Shown here: positions 29,295 through 41,044 of the stretch, piece after piece
Numbering within the stretch: the stretch's first letter is position 1
Layout of the letters: each line of letters starts with the position of its first letter
Source of the DNA: Odobenus rosmarus divergens
Lineage: Eukaryota; Chordata; Mammalia; Carnivora; Odobenidae
DNA: 64,000 bases
Assembly: GCF_000321225.1 (NCBI RefSeq)
Contig: NW_004450949.1
Coordinates: 62,001 to 126,000 of the forward strand
Direction: 5' to 3'
Program-made: the position numbers and the translations under genes
The notes under the pieces: model-generated
What the model was told of the DNA's origin: nothing
The model's database searches: none
Seen by the model: the letters and a program-made list of their open reading frames with translations, nothing else

Positions 29295-32200
29295 AAGCTC
29301 TGAAATGTAGATAGCTCTTGTATTTGCTACGTCTAATAATTTTTTTATTCTCATGGCTTTTTTAACCCGCTTAAAATTTGCTTTAAAGAAATAATTCTTC
29401 CACTTGTTTGTAATGTTAAATGTGGTGATTTGTTAGTGACATTTCTATTTTTGCTGTTTAAAAACAGACTGCATTTCCAGGGTTGTGGTATCTGGTAAGC
29501 ACAAAGTAAATGTCAATTTTTTTCTCTATTTAGGCATATCAAAGAACTGCTAAGTACCATCAGGTGTTTGCAAAAATTGGTTCTTCCACATGTATGGCCC
29601 AAACAGTGACATAATTTTTGTTTAGTATAAAATTGGTGTCGAACAGTTGAAACTTCATAGAGAGCAAAAGGATTTTTCGGTTCAAGTAAGTTTAGTTCAG
29701 ATGCCAGACACAAGGATGTGAAGTGTGTGATTTTATGCCTAACATGTGAATACGGACAGTGTGTTCGTTTTTTAATTGTTCATAACAGAACAATAATCCA
29801 AAGCGACCAGTCTTTTCTTGTTTTAAGTATACGTTGGGAATGAAGATTTCAGAAGTATTCCCTCAAACCTGAAAAACCTGGTGTTAGTCTTGGGTGATTT
29901 CCAGTGACCCTGTGACTCCCTTCTTCCTGCCCCCTGTGTAGATTTGGAACTGGGCAGCCATTTTTGTTTTTGGAAGGGAAAGGAGACAGATATAATGAAT
30001 GACTTTTATTGTGCAATATTTCAAACTCTGTTGAATGCATTCGAATGGGATGGAAAGTGTTCTGCCCTATGTCATAGCCAAAACAAACAAAACATATTCC
30101 CTAAACCTGGATGTGTGTTTCTCTCAAACTGGCAGTAGTTAGAGCTCAGCTCTCAAACAAGAATTTGGTTTGACAATTTTTAGCCCTTGTTCAACTGAAT
30201 ATTAGGATAGGTCACAGCCAAAGCAAATATTGTGGGGAAAAATTAATACACATATTTACAGCTTGCAGGTGGCATTTTTTGTTTCTTACATGTTTGGTAT
30301 TTGTCTTAAGTAATTGCATTTGTAGTAATACTTTTAAATAGACTACTTTTTTTTTGCTGATATTTTTTAAGTGAACTTCTCTCTGATAATAGTAACTCCA
30401 AATATAAATAAATTCTACAGAGGTCCCTGAAGAGTGATAAATGTTTGAATTTAAGTATTTAAACATTTAGAAAGACCACTAAGAATCTGAGAGTTCTAGG
30501 AATATCAGATCCAGGAAATATGCAGTAAAACTCACTTGATGGTAGCCTTCTATGGCCCCCGAAGAATTCATTTTAGTGAGTATCAATGACTCCTTTATGA
30601 TGATGCCTCCAACACTGTTTACTGACTCCAACCACCCCCATTTAGGTTGTTAAGTATTCCCACCCTTTGGATCTGTAGGGAGAAAGTACTCTGCACAATC
30701 AAGGTAATTCATTTTGTAATGCACCATTGTGCTTCATGACCCTGGCAAAATATATTTTTTATTAGAATAATAACTTTAAATTTATGGTCACCCATGACCA
30801 TGGTTTGTGCCTTAACCAAGAAATACTGGAAACATAAATTTTTGAGCCAGGCAGTCTGCCTCAAGAAATGGTAGCAAAGACTTCATTCAATCCACCTTTT
30901 AGGTTCTTCCTTTGAAACAGAAAATTCAAACGTTCATCAAATGTTTTGTTGAACAGTATCAGACATCTGTGCGAATGGACATAAGCCATTGGATAATTTC
31001 ATTGGCCGTTAACTTTTCATACAATAAACACTACAGACAGAACGCCGCCTGTATCTTGCATTTCAGTTAGCAACATTGCACATTGCTGCAAAGATAGCTA
31101 CTTACCAAGCACTGCAAAGTCCAAGTGTATTCCCATCAAGTAGCCTGACTGGCATGTTCTGGACATAAATCATTTGAAGGAGCGGGTGCTTAGTGTTGTG
31201 TGGTATGTCTAAATGGTGGGAAATGGAAAGACTTCTGTGTTGGGTAAGTGGGTCCACGAGGTCCATGGCTTTCGGGCTGTCGAGAGCAAATCTGAGTGTA
31301 AGATTTAAGATGGAGGGAAGGGAGGTGGAATGCAGACTTCTTGGTAAAAAAAGAATAAGCTCTTTTCTATTTTAAATGTTGCTCTAAGTTCTTCAACTTT
31401 TAAGTATTCAAACCTAAATGCAGATGCATAGGGTTCTTTCACTAGGTAGTCTAGGAATAATTGGACACCGATTTATCAAAGTTCAACCCCATGAGAGCTG
31501 AAGGGTTTTTTTTTTCCCCTAAAAATAAGCTTATTTTTAGATTTTAAAAGTACGTTTCTTAATCAAATTGGAATCACTTAATGTGCACTATGGCTTCCTT
31601 TCCCCTCAGAAATCTTTTCTTTAGGTATGTAACCTGGGCCCCCCTGCTTTTCACTCACAACCCTTAATCAAGGTTTTAATTCTTCCACGTTGTGGGTTTT
31701 TTTTTTTTTTTCAACCCACACTATAGTAAAACATACAGACCCCCTTCTGAGGTATTCTTCTCTCTCTCCAAGTACATAGCAAGACATATGATAAGATGAA
31801 CAAGAGGGAAGTGGTTTTCTCTGCCTACAGAAAGAAGCAATAATAAAACCTGGAAAGATGGGAGGTCTTCTGATACTGGGTCCGTTGCTTATTTCACTTG
31901 TTTCAGCAGCCTCCCTGCTCGCTCCCCTCCCCCCCCTCTGTCTTCCACCTGCGTGCTTAAGGAGGTCAGGCCATCTGGGTACTTGTTGGCTGTTCTTTTC
32001 TTATAAAAATGTAGTGGGAGGAGCCCTTGAAATCAATAGCTGCCATGGGGTTTTGAAGGCATCCAGAATCTCACAAATAATCAAAAGTTGCATCTCTCTT
32101 CATAAAATTAAGTGAATGATGAGTGTTGATTTACCATTTATTCTATAATATATTGGGGAGGGTGTGAAGAGGGGATTGGGAACAGGAAAGAAGCCAGAAG

Positions 32201-32819
32201 AAATAGTGTTTAAACTAGAAACCAGGACTGCATCTGCATTTACATGCCAACGCTTGGAAAAAGCAGCACTCTCAACCCGATCCCCGAAATGTGCCCAGTG
32301 TCCCGCTGCTGTCATGTAAATGTCTGTGGGGATCTATATCCCGCATACCCCAAACACTTCCGAGGCATGTGGCATGTGTCCTTTGACGTGTCCTTGCCTT
32401 CCCGGGCCAGGGCTCTGCCATCTCCACAAGCAAAGGGCTGTTACCGCCAGGCCAAAGCTGTAACAATATTAAGATGTTTTCCTCAACCTTGTCCCCAGAA
32501 AGATACTCTGTTTCCAGAAGGCTCTTCTCCCCTGGGCATTACATCATGAATTGATTCAGTTCTTGGAGGAAGAAATTGGACAAAATATAATAGATTACCT
32601 CCTGGGGAAACATACTTAGGTTGTTAAGTATTCCCACCAGAAAACTAAGAAACTGCTTATATATTACTACTCTGTCCACATTTAACCTTTCACCTTCTCG
32701 CGGCTGAGCAGGGTGCTTTTTTCTGTAATGGTTTTTGTTTTAGTGGGGGTCAGAGAAGAACATTTCTTCTCTATTTTTTTAAGGAATACAAGTATTCTTT
32801 GTTTTTGCCATCACCCGGA
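29295..32819. other. Intergenic, no gene or named repeat
   Basis: 3.5 kb without an element I recognise, unusually free of SINEs and L1 for this window. It contains the source positions of two of the blocks copied beside the gap (29762-29856 and 32624-32718). Low repeat density may mean old, constrained intergenic sequence. Confidence 0.4.
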
Positions 32820-33760
32820 CTAGGTCAGTTTCATGAGCCGGGCTGTGCCACCGGGCCCTGGGGCAGGCGGGGATGCCGCAGCCGCCAAGGGGTGTCCTAT
32901 CCACGCCGAAGCTCTGCCTCCCAGTGGGCAGCGGCCGGGGGGGGGGGTAGCTGGGGTGCAGGGAGCCGCTAGATGGATTTAATTTTCCTTAAGGGTTTTT
33001 GGCCCCTCGGGCCTCGTGGCCCACAGGAAAGATGTCACATATGGAGCATTGGGGGGGCATCACCTCGGTCGTGTGGATAGCGCGGCCCGGCAGGCAACAT
33101 GTGTTGAAGAAAAGAATCGAGTTCCCTCTTTTCCTGGGAACCAGTTCTCGGAGAAGGATGTTTATGATTGATGAAGTCACACCCATCCAGTAAAGAGCGT
33201 AGGGAGAAATGTGGGAGCTATTTTCTCTTCCAAGTCCGAAAGTTGGAGTGCAGAAGGGGTGGGGGCCCATTGGCCCTATACATTTGCTGGCTTCATATGG
33301 GGCTAACTTGGAACGGTAAGCGGAGCGGATGGAAGAGCAGATGAGCCGGAGGGGTCGGTAATAAAATAGCAAGCCTTTCACCACCCCGTGCCCGGCGGTG
33401 ACTGGAAGCCAGTCAGCATCCAGAGCCTCGTTAGCGGATTAGGGGACCGTGTAGAGAGCTGGCACCGTCCCCGCGCGGGATCGCAGACGACCAGGCTGGG
33501 AGAGCCAGTTTCCTTCTCTGAGGCAGAAGCAGCCGAGCCCGTCAGCGAACTTCCATTCCTGTCTTGTCTCAGAAATCTCCCATCAGGGGATTCGTGCAGG
33601 CGCCCCGGAGCACTGACATCTATTCCTTTATTCCTTTATCCCAATAAAAGCCCTCTAGCGGCCCCAACCACACTCCCGACTGTCCGCCTCAGAGGGCTGG
33701 GCTCCACTTCCCAGACGTGCACCTGAGAAATAGGAACAGCATCCACGTTTAGGTGAGACG
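32820..33760. other. GC-rich island of unknown nature
   Basis: GC and CpG content are visibly higher than in the flanks (for example GCCGCAGCCGCC, GATAGCGCGGCCCGGCAGGC, CCCGCGCGGGATCGCAGACG). A minus-strand frame of 131 codons (32989-33384) and plus-strand frames of 64 and 112 codons are open. I recognise no protein in any of them. It could be a decayed retrocopy, a CpG-rich regulatory element or a non-coding RNA promoter. Confidence 0.45.
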
Positions 33761-33843
33761 CAGCCATTGGGGGGTGGAAGGGGCTACGTAACCGGTACAC
33801 GGGACCTCTGCTATTTGTGCAACTTCCTGTGAATCCATAATTA

Positions 33844-34161
33844 CAGTTGACCCTTGAACGACATGGGTTTGAATGGCCTGAGTCCCCTTACATCCCCTTA
33901 TTTTTGACAATAAGTACAGTACTATAAATATTTTATGATTTTCTCATTTTCTCTAGCTTACTGTATTATGAGAATCCAAGCTAGCACACACATAACATAC
34001 AAAATATGTGTTAATCAACTGTTTATGATATCAGTAAGGCTTCTGGTCAACAGTAGGCTATTAGTATGAGTTTTCTGAGAGTCAGAAGTTAACACATGGA
34101 TTTTCAACTGAGAGGACCAGTGTTGGTGCCCCTAACCTCTGATTTGTTTGAGGGTCAACTG
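33844..34161 (+). mobile_element. Tigger-type (Tc1/mariner) non-autonomous DNA transposon
   Basis: Imperfect terminal inverted repeats are visible: CAGTTGACCCTTGAAC at the left and GTTTGAGGGTCAACTG at the right. TA precedes the left end, and the right side is T plus G. Internal phrases TTAATCAACTGTTTATGATA and AAGGCTTCTGGTCAACAGTA are typical of this MER44/Tigger-like family. Exact subfamily uncertain. Confidence 0.85.
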
Positions 34162-34189
34162 TGAGAAGTTTAAAAAAAAAGTAAAGTGC

Positions 34190-34369
34190 GGGGCACCTGG
34201 GTGGCTCAGTCCTTTAAAAGCGTCCAGGTCTGGGATCGAGCCCCGCATCGGGCTCCCTGCTCAGCAGGAAGCCTGCTTCTTTCCTCTCCCACTCCCCCTG
34301 CTTGTTTTCCCTCTCTCGATATCTCTCTGTCAAATAAATAAGTGAAGTCTTTAAAAAAAAAAAAAAAAA
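34190..34369 (+). mobile_element. Can-SINE, internally deleted, sense
   Basis: It begins GGGGCACCTGGGTGGCTCAG and lacks the GGTCATGATC part of the body. It ends in an A tail of about 17. No clean target duplication. It sits just after the Tigger element. Confidence 0.9.
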
Positions 34370-34589
34370 GGTGCTTAAAACAGTAACAACAAAAGCGTCC
34401 CCTAGTTACCTTGTCTGTAAAATGGGCAAGTTAGTGGTACCTCCTTTATGTGGCTGCTAGGAAAATCAACTAATACAGATGTGGTGCCCCTTGTTTTCAT
34501 CATCCTTCTACACTTTCCCCTTACAGAAGCCCATTTCCTTTCTCGTGTGTCTATCCACAGTGTTGTCGCTGTAGGGTTTCCATTGGGCC

Positions 34590-34715
34590 CTCATTTTACG
34601 TGCTCTCATTATTATGCCCACATTACAGATAAGGAAGCTGAGACTTTAAGAGGTTCATGTGACTTGCTCAAGATCACATAGCTAGTAAGTGACAGAGCTG
34701 GAAATAGGAGTTTGT
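34590..34715 (+). repeat. MIRb-like remnant
   Basis: CACATTACAGATAAGGAAGC, GTGACTTGCTCAAGATCACA and AGCTAGTAAGTGACAGAGCT match the MIR core and downstream region well. Confidence 0.75.
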
Positions 34716-35954
34716 TGTGCTCTCAAGTCCATTCTCCTTTAAGGAAAATGCTGTAAATAGTCAAGGATTTGAAGGTGAGAATTTTCTCTGTGCTAGACTT
34801 GCTCATGTTATTAGAAATGCCCCTGATGGAAAGCTGTTGCCCTCTGCCTCAGGATTACAGACACGAGGGCCCCCTTTGCTCCATTTGGGGGAGCATCTTC
34901 CCACTTCTGGTCTTGCTCTCATATCCTTAGCCCCTGGCCTCATCCTGCATGTCTTCAAAAGGAAATTGGTCCCATTAGTACCTAAACTTCAACCACTGCA
35001 TTACCTACTGCACCCCTCACTCCTAGTTTAGATGTTTCTGTATCAAACGGGGGTTACGGCTGGCGTGCGTAAGCAGCAAGGCGGGTAGTTGTCATAATGT
35101 TCTGAATGCACTGGCTTTTGCTAAAATTTTATATTATCTTACTCAAAACTTTCCCTAGGGTTTTCCTAGCTATGGAAATCAAATACTTTCATCGACCCAA
35201 AATATATTCACCTATGGTTTCACAGCAAGGGGTCAGGTGTGCATTTTAGCCAAAAAAAAAGAAAAAAAAAAAAATGGAGGAAGCTTGCTAGAGGTTCTCC
35301 CTAGAGTCTGACAGAAGAACAGAGTTTCCATGAGGGAGTCTTGTCCATCCTAAATCCAGTTCTGGGCATAGTTCGAGTTAAATAGACACTCCTCCATCCT
35401 GCTGAGCACCTCAACCCCAGGAAGAAATCTCTCTGAGTTGTGGGCAGCTGTTGTCATTTGTGTCCAGGGCCCCAGAAGGTGGGACTGCCACAAGTCCTGA
35501 GTTGAGGGCTCGGGGCAGCAAGTGCCAAAAGAAATGTTTAGTAAATGATCGTTAATTACCAGACAATGAGTAGAGCATAAATTTAGTTGGCATGCTAGCT
35601 TTAAGCTGAGAGGCTGGTTAGAGTTAAGGGGTCGCTTCAGCTCATTGCTCTGGTTCAGGCAGGTGGTACCAAAATATTTCAGGGTGAGAATGGGAGCTCC
35701 CTCCTAAAGGAGTTAGTATCCACATTTGGGGCATGCTACCCTACTTTCCCTAATAGCTTCTGCAAAGGGCATTGAGAACAGACATTTTTAAAACTTTATT
35801 TTATACTGCACGATGACCCCATTTCACCTGTATGTAACATGTACTGTGGACATTGATGCACATAAAATGTCAATTATAAATTTCATTTCAAGATCGATTA
35901 TTTTGTGCTTGTAGTTTGGAAGCCTTGAGATACACAGTGCATAAAACAATTTTA
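34716..35954. other. Intergenic, nothing recognised
   Basis: Contains an A-rich tract at 35253-35275 and no gene. Minor frames have no protein similarity. Confidence 0.4.
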
Positions 35955-36080
35955 GAAAATGTATTGAATGGAACACTAGGTGTTATATGCAAACAATGAA
36001 TCATGGAACACTACATCAAAAACTAATGATGTAATGTATGATGATTAACATAATAAAATTAAAAAAAAACAAAACAAAAT
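35955..36080 (+). mobile_element. Truncated carnivore L1 3' end, sense
   Basis: GAACACTAGGTGTTATATGC, AACAATGAATCATGGAACAC, TACATCAAAAACTAATGATG and TGATGATTAACATAATAAAA form the well-known terminal part of carnivore L1s, followed by an A-rich tail. This is a short 5'-truncated copy of a younger L1 lineage. Confidence 0.8.
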
Positions 36081-36547
36081 GAAAATTACAGAATGATAGA
36101 GATGAAAAACAAAGTAGGGACTATTTTTTTTCCCAAACTTCTCACTTTGTATATATGGAAACTGAGGCCGGGGACTTGGAACCCCTTGCTCACCACTTGC
36201 CAGGATAAGGTCTCTTGATTATAGGGCGTTTGTCTTTTCCCTCTCCATGTTGCTTTTGTGGGATATATGATATTCTATCACCTAACCATGTTCTAACCTT
36301 CTTGAAATGACCACCAACTGGGCTTTCCGTGTATTGGGTATCGACCACAGCAACAGGCTCACTGCTGGTCACAGAACAGATGTCATCGATGCTTGTTGAG
36401 GGACTGAGGGGCTGTGCTATGTAATGATATACTTGCATTAGATGCTAAGTCTATTATTTCTGTTGGAAAAGCATGTCATCCAAATTCATTCTACATCTTT
36501 GGGACAGATGTTGAGTGGGAGGGGCTGGATAAGTCTCCTGCGATCAT

Positions 36548-36712
36548 TCCAGTATTTCTCAAAGCGTGGTCCACTTTAAACAAGTCAGGGAACTTATTTA
36601 AAAGGCAGGTGACAACACTCTTGTCCCATTTTAAGGTCAGCATTTTATCCAAGGATAGTGTCCCTTTTGACCCACTGTTGCCAACAGCTGCTGGACCCTG
36701 AGACACACTGAT
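36548..36712 (+). mobile_element. MER5A-like hAT MITE remnant
   Basis: The left end CAGTATTTCTCAAAGCGTGG and the following GGGAACTTATTTAAAAGGCA match MER5A layout. The right end is decayed. Confidence 0.55.
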
Positions 36713-36794
36713 CTCAAGCTTCCTAAGCTCTCTGCTTCCTAATCGTTTGGTAAGCTTTGCCTTTGATGCCAGTTGCCAGTGAGACCTCTGTGGG

Positions 36795-37015
36795 TCAAGA
36801 GCAAGGGATTTGAAGTTAGACCTGAGTTTGAATCTCAGTGCCCTAGTTACTATATTACTTAGCCTCTTGGGGCCTCTCGGAACCTCTCGGTTGCTGCATC
36901 TGTAAAACGAGGGTAATAATATTTTCTCTTGCAGTAATTGTGAGGGTTGAATTATGTCGTGAGTATGTGTAAAGTTCCTTGTTTAGTGCTTGGCATGAGA
37001 TTTAATAAGATAACA
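36795..37015 (+). repeat. MIR SINE remnant, sense
   Basis: MIR order is clear: GAGTTTGAATCTCAGTGCCC, TGCTGCATCTGTAAAACGAG, GGTAATAATATTTTCTCTTG, and GTGTAAAGTTCCTTGTTTAG then GCTTGGCATGAGA. Confidence 0.8.
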
Positions 37016-37024
37016 TTAATTTTG

Positions 37025-37150
37025 ACTTTTTCTAATGTGATTTCAAACTTACAGAAATTTCAGACTTAAAGAAAAGTTGACAGAAATATTACAAATCACC
37101 TTCACTAAGATTTCCCAAATATTAGTATTTTACTGTATCCATTTTCTCTC
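37025..37150. repeat. Possible L1-derived fragment
   Basis: ACAGAAATTTCAGACTTAAA and AAGTTGACAGAAATATTACA followed by AATATTAGTATTTTACTGTA resemble an old L1-linked tract. Confidence 0.35.
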
Positions 37151-37177
37151 GATAAATGTATATCTATATAGATACAG

Positions 37178-37665
37178 ATCTTTGACTTACAATCGGGTTA
37201 CCTCCCAATAAATTGGAAATCCTGAATTGGACATCTCCTAAGTTGAAATACATTTAATGCGCCTAACCTACTGATCATCAGAGCTCAGCCTAGGAAGCCT
37301 TAGGTGCTCAGAACACTGACATTAGCCTACAGCTGGGCAAAATCATCTGACACAAAGCCTGTTGGATACTAGTGTTGACGATCTCGTGCAGTTATTGAAT
37401 GCCGCACTGAAAGCGACGAGAGAACAGTTGTGTGGGCACAGAATGGTGCTAAGCGTATGGGTTGCTCCCCCTCGTGATGGTGTGGCCCACTGGAATCTGC
37501 CACCATTGCCCCACATCATGAGACAGGATTGTGCTGCTTGTCACCAGCCCAGGAAAAGATCCAAATCCAAAATTTGGAGTCTGGTTTCTATTGAATGTGT
37601 ATCACTTTTGCACTATCGTAAAGTCAAATCGTTGAGTTGAAACATCCTAAGTTGGGGACCATAAT
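37178..37665 (-). mobile_element. Tigger-type DNA transposon, antisense, with an extra internal segment
   Basis: The left part (ACTTACAATCGGGTTACCTC, CTAAGTTGAAATACATTTAA, GCCTACAGCTGGGCAAAATC) and right part (TATCACTTTTGCACTATCG, AAAGTCAAATCGTTGAGTTG) are both Tigger-like. Between them, about 37365-37555 is more GC-rich sequence not expected in the short form. Confidence 0.6.
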
Positions 37666-37715
37666 ATCTATCTATGTCTATATCCTTATTTATCTATCTA
37701 TCTATAAATATATTT
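37663..37715. repeat. (TATC)n microsatellite, impure
   Basis: Repeated TATC/TCTA units with interruptions, directly after the Tigger fragment. Confidence 0.8.
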
Positions 37716-37912
37716 TTTTCTGACCCACTTAATAAGGTTGCAGATATGATGCCTCTGTGCCCCTAGATCCCTCAGTGTAAATCTTCTAAAAACACAGGAT
37801 AACGTGTCACGATGATTATTAGTAAGGGGCTGTAATTACAGTGATGGGAATACTTCCACAGTTTCACAGTGTTTCTCTGACTCAGATTCAGATCAGGAGC
37901 CAACCGTCTTTT

Positions 37913-38112
37913 TTTTTTTTTTTTTTTTAAAGATTTTATTTATTTGACAGAGAGAGACACAGTGAGAGAGGGAACACAAGCAGGGGGAGTGGGAGAGGGA
38001 GAAGCAGGCTTCCCGCTAAGCAAGGAGCCCCATGCAGGGCTCGATCCCAGGACCCTGAGATCATGACCTGAGCCGAAGGCAGACGCTTAACAACTGAGCC
38101 ACCCAGGCGCCC
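37913..38112 (-). mobile_element. Can-SINE, antisense
   Basis: T run, AAAGATTTTATTTATTTGAC, GA-rich tract and reversed head GCCACCCAGGCGCCCC. A target duplication of about 18 bp beginning CAGGAGCCAACCGTC is at 37894-37912 and 38113-38130. It is inserted at the edge of a MIR. Confidence 0.94.
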
Positions 38113-38117
38113 CAGGA

Positions 38118-38365
38118 GCCAACCGTCTTTTACTGAGCATGTACTATGTGCCAGCCATACTGCTGGATGCTTTGGAAAATATTCCATCGAATTCTCTCAA
38201 CAGCATCACAAAGCAGATATTATTAACAACATTTTGCAGAACAAAGTAACCAAAGAGACTTAAGGAGTTGGTAAATTTCCTGCAGGAACTTAATTAGTGG
38301 AAGACCTGGGATTTGAACCCATTTCTGAGTACTTGAAGCCCTGTGTTCTTTCCAACACTACACTC
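38118..38365. repeat. MIR-type remnant
   Basis: GAGCATGTACTATGTGCCAG, CAACAGCATCACAAAGCAGA and GGATTTGAACCCATTTCTGA are MIR-family phrases. The left end is cut by the Can-SINE. Confidence 0.7.
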
Positions 38366-39489
38366 TTTTTTTTTTAAACAGTTTTATTCAGGTATAATTT
38401 ACATACTATATGATTTGCTCAAACCTCTCTTTGCAGTTAATATTAAGCAATGCTGAATGTCAAGATTTATGTCTTAATTCTATTTTGTATTATATAAACA
38501 AATGTCCCTCCATCCACCTTTCGTTGGTTCATATATATTTTTACACTCCCTTGATTTTAAAATTTTGAAAATATTTTTGCCTTAAATATATTTATTATAT
38601 TCTTTAAATGACAGGTTTTCTCTTTTATTCCATTCTAATAGTCTCTACACTCTTAACAAAAACCGTGTTCTTTGTTCTAGGTTGCTGACTACATTCTATT
38701 ATAAAAATGAAAAAAAGTAAGAAAAACTAGGAGCAACTCTACTGGGGCCCCTAGATCAGTGTGTGCTAATCTTGGTTAACCTGTCACGTGCTTTTGTGGC
38801 CCAAGCTATAGGGGTTTTGTTTTCACAGTTCTTTCTAATTCTGATGAGCTCTCCAGAACTCTATTTCAAAGTAATTGTAATCCTTTGCAGTTTTGTTGCT
38901 GGCTGGAAACCAACACTTTATCTTCAGATACCTTTAGTCAGGTTTATTTTTGAAATGAAGGTTTATTTTCTCAGGGAGCGCTGACGATATTGTTAACATT
39001 TTGGTGGTTAGGACTTGAGAAACTGGAGATGTGGTCTGTTGGCATGCCTTTGACTCTGGCCAGACTCTAGCAGCAATCGAGCTGTCGATTTGCTCTCGTT
39101 CTCAGCTAACTGGAGCTGATTGGTCTGACTCAATGTTCTCCTGCCTAAAGACGGAGAATAATAACAGCACAATCCATTGGAATGACATATCCTTCAGAGA
39201 TTTTCACTGAGGAATTCTGGTGCGACCCTTTTGGTACCAGTATTAATTTACTTCAAGTAAAATCCTGTACTTTAATCATCAGCCCTGGCTTTCAGTCACA
39301 TTAAAAATTCAAACTCAGTGGGAAAAGAATATTAATTCACAGACCAGCCACTTTAATAGAGAACTCCAAGTAGCTTGGGAAGCAGCAGTTAGCCATTGTC
39401 TGGCCAAGATGAGAGACAGTATCTGGGAATATTTGAGGTCCCTGCTTACAGAGCTTGGAAATGGGGCAACAGTCCTCTCTGGAGGTCAA
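38366..39489. other. Intergenic; short L1-like scrap then nothing recognised
   Basis: 38378-38415 (AGTTTTATTCAGGTATAATT) resembles a reversed L1 3' end. The remainder is unassigned. Confidence 0.4.
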
Positions 39490-39685
39490 CAACTCAGGCC
39501 CCATAGTCAGACTCACCTGGCTTTGGATTCAGCTCCACTGCCTCGCTGTGCGACCCTGAGCAAGGTAAACTCAGATTCATTGTCTAAAATAATGGCAATG
39601 TTTTTCTTTCAAGTGTTTTTGTGAGACTTCATGTAAGTAAAACACCCCGTGTACAGAGGGCGGCCCTTAGGAGATTCTCAAAGTG
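39490..39685 (+). repeat. MIR SINE remnant, sense
   Basis: CTTTGGATTCAGCTCCACTG, TGCGACCCTGAGCAAGGTAA, then TTTGTGAGACTTCATGTAAG fit the MIR order. Confidence 0.65.
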
Positions 39686-40374
39686 GTCGCTAATTAGAAC
39701 AGCAATAATCTTGAGTGGGGCCAACTCCAATTTTTTCTGTATTCTTTTCCTTCCTCTGCTCCTTCTTTCTCCTTTCCGGTTCTCTCCCCTATCCCTCCCA
39801 CACCCTCCTCACTCCTCCCCACTACCCCAGCCCCATTCTGGATGATCTGAAGGAAGACGCTAATTATTAAAGAACATCCAGTTCTTGGCATTCTATGTAG
39901 AAGAAATCAGTGATTTTGAGGACCCTAAAGAGAATCACTGATTTTGTGAGGGCTTAATAAAAAGTCAACAATCAAACAAAAGCTTTTTCCCCTCTGAATC
40001 ATTATAGTCTGTTGTTCCTGAACATCTGGGCAGAGGGGAAGGCTGCCTTCGCTGGGGCCTCAAAACACAGCTTCTTGGGCTGCAGCTACGTCTCTGTTTA
40101 TGCCTCATTTGGAACATAAGCCATCATTCCAGGATTCTCTTTCTGGAGCTGCCACTAACTATGTGGGTGAATTATTTTCCAACTTTGAACTTCAGTTTTT
40201 AAAATGGAACAAGTCAGGCGAGACTTGCTGTAATTGATGGAAGTCGATGTAAATACCACTCAGATTTAATGCTTAATCGTATACTCTTATGTTGTTTCCT
40301 GTGTATCCATCTTGTCTTGACAGCCAGCTCTTCAAACAGGGGGACAGTGTCACACTCCACAGGAAACACCATAA
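39686..40374. other. Intergenic, pyrimidine-rich tract at 39740-39840
   Basis: CT-rich low-complexity sequence and otherwise nothing recognised. Confidence 0.45.
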
Positions 40375-40620
40375 GGTTGAGAAGCAGAGGCCCCAGGTTC
40401 AAGCCCCAGCTCTGCAACCTACCAGCCCGCATGACCCTGGGTGAGTCGCTGCACCCCCACCATCTGTGCTTTCCTCTGCTATAAAATGGGTCTGATGCAT
40501 CCTTTTAAAACACCAGGTTATTGTGAGGACTAAATAAGGTAATAATTAATACAGCACTTGGTAAACTTAAAAAAGAGGTTCATTATTGTTCATTGTATTG
40601 CCCACAGAGCCTACCACTGT
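40375..40620 (+). repeat. MIR SINE remnant, sense
   Basis: GGTTCAAGCCCCAGCTCTGC, TGACCCTGGGTGAGTCGCTG, GCTATAAAATGGGTCTGATG and TATTGTGAGGACTAAATAAG match MIR closely. Confidence 0.82.
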
Positions 40621-41044
40621 GCAACTTTCATAAGTTTTTGTTGAATGCCATCTGTTTTAAGAACAAAGCTAAGACTTGGTATTATTGATTTTAAAATCAC
40701 TGAAGAAGAGTATTGTTGGTATATGATTAAAACATTTCATTTCCAAAGCAAAATGTTAAACACAAAAAATACACTTTCTAAACCAGTAAAAGGCTTTGAG
40801 TAATGTTATGTAAATAATATTGATGTTAATATTCTCTAGGTGTCTTAAGATTTATGTGGTGAGAATAAATATCAAAATTAAACCTGAAATGAAATACTGG
40901 TGCTCTCAGTGGGATTAATTTTGTGAGGATCCCTTTGCATAGTACATGATTCTTAAATTTGCATAGATAAATTTTAAAATTTATTTTCTAATTATAAAAA
41001 TAATATTGTAGAAGATAGTAAAGTATAAAGGCAAAACTACTTGT

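Noticed and set aside
32989..33384. 131-codon minus-strand frame as a protein-coding gene
   Set aside because: No recognisable domain, no splice or poly(A) context, and open frames are common by chance in GC-rich DNA. Kept only as an unexplained island.
37936..38187. Minus-strand frame of 83 codons, like several others of similar sequence
   Set aside because: It is the sense reading of an antisense Can-SINE. The same peptide recurs at 29073-29354, 44702-44965 and 52292-52510, all in SINEs.
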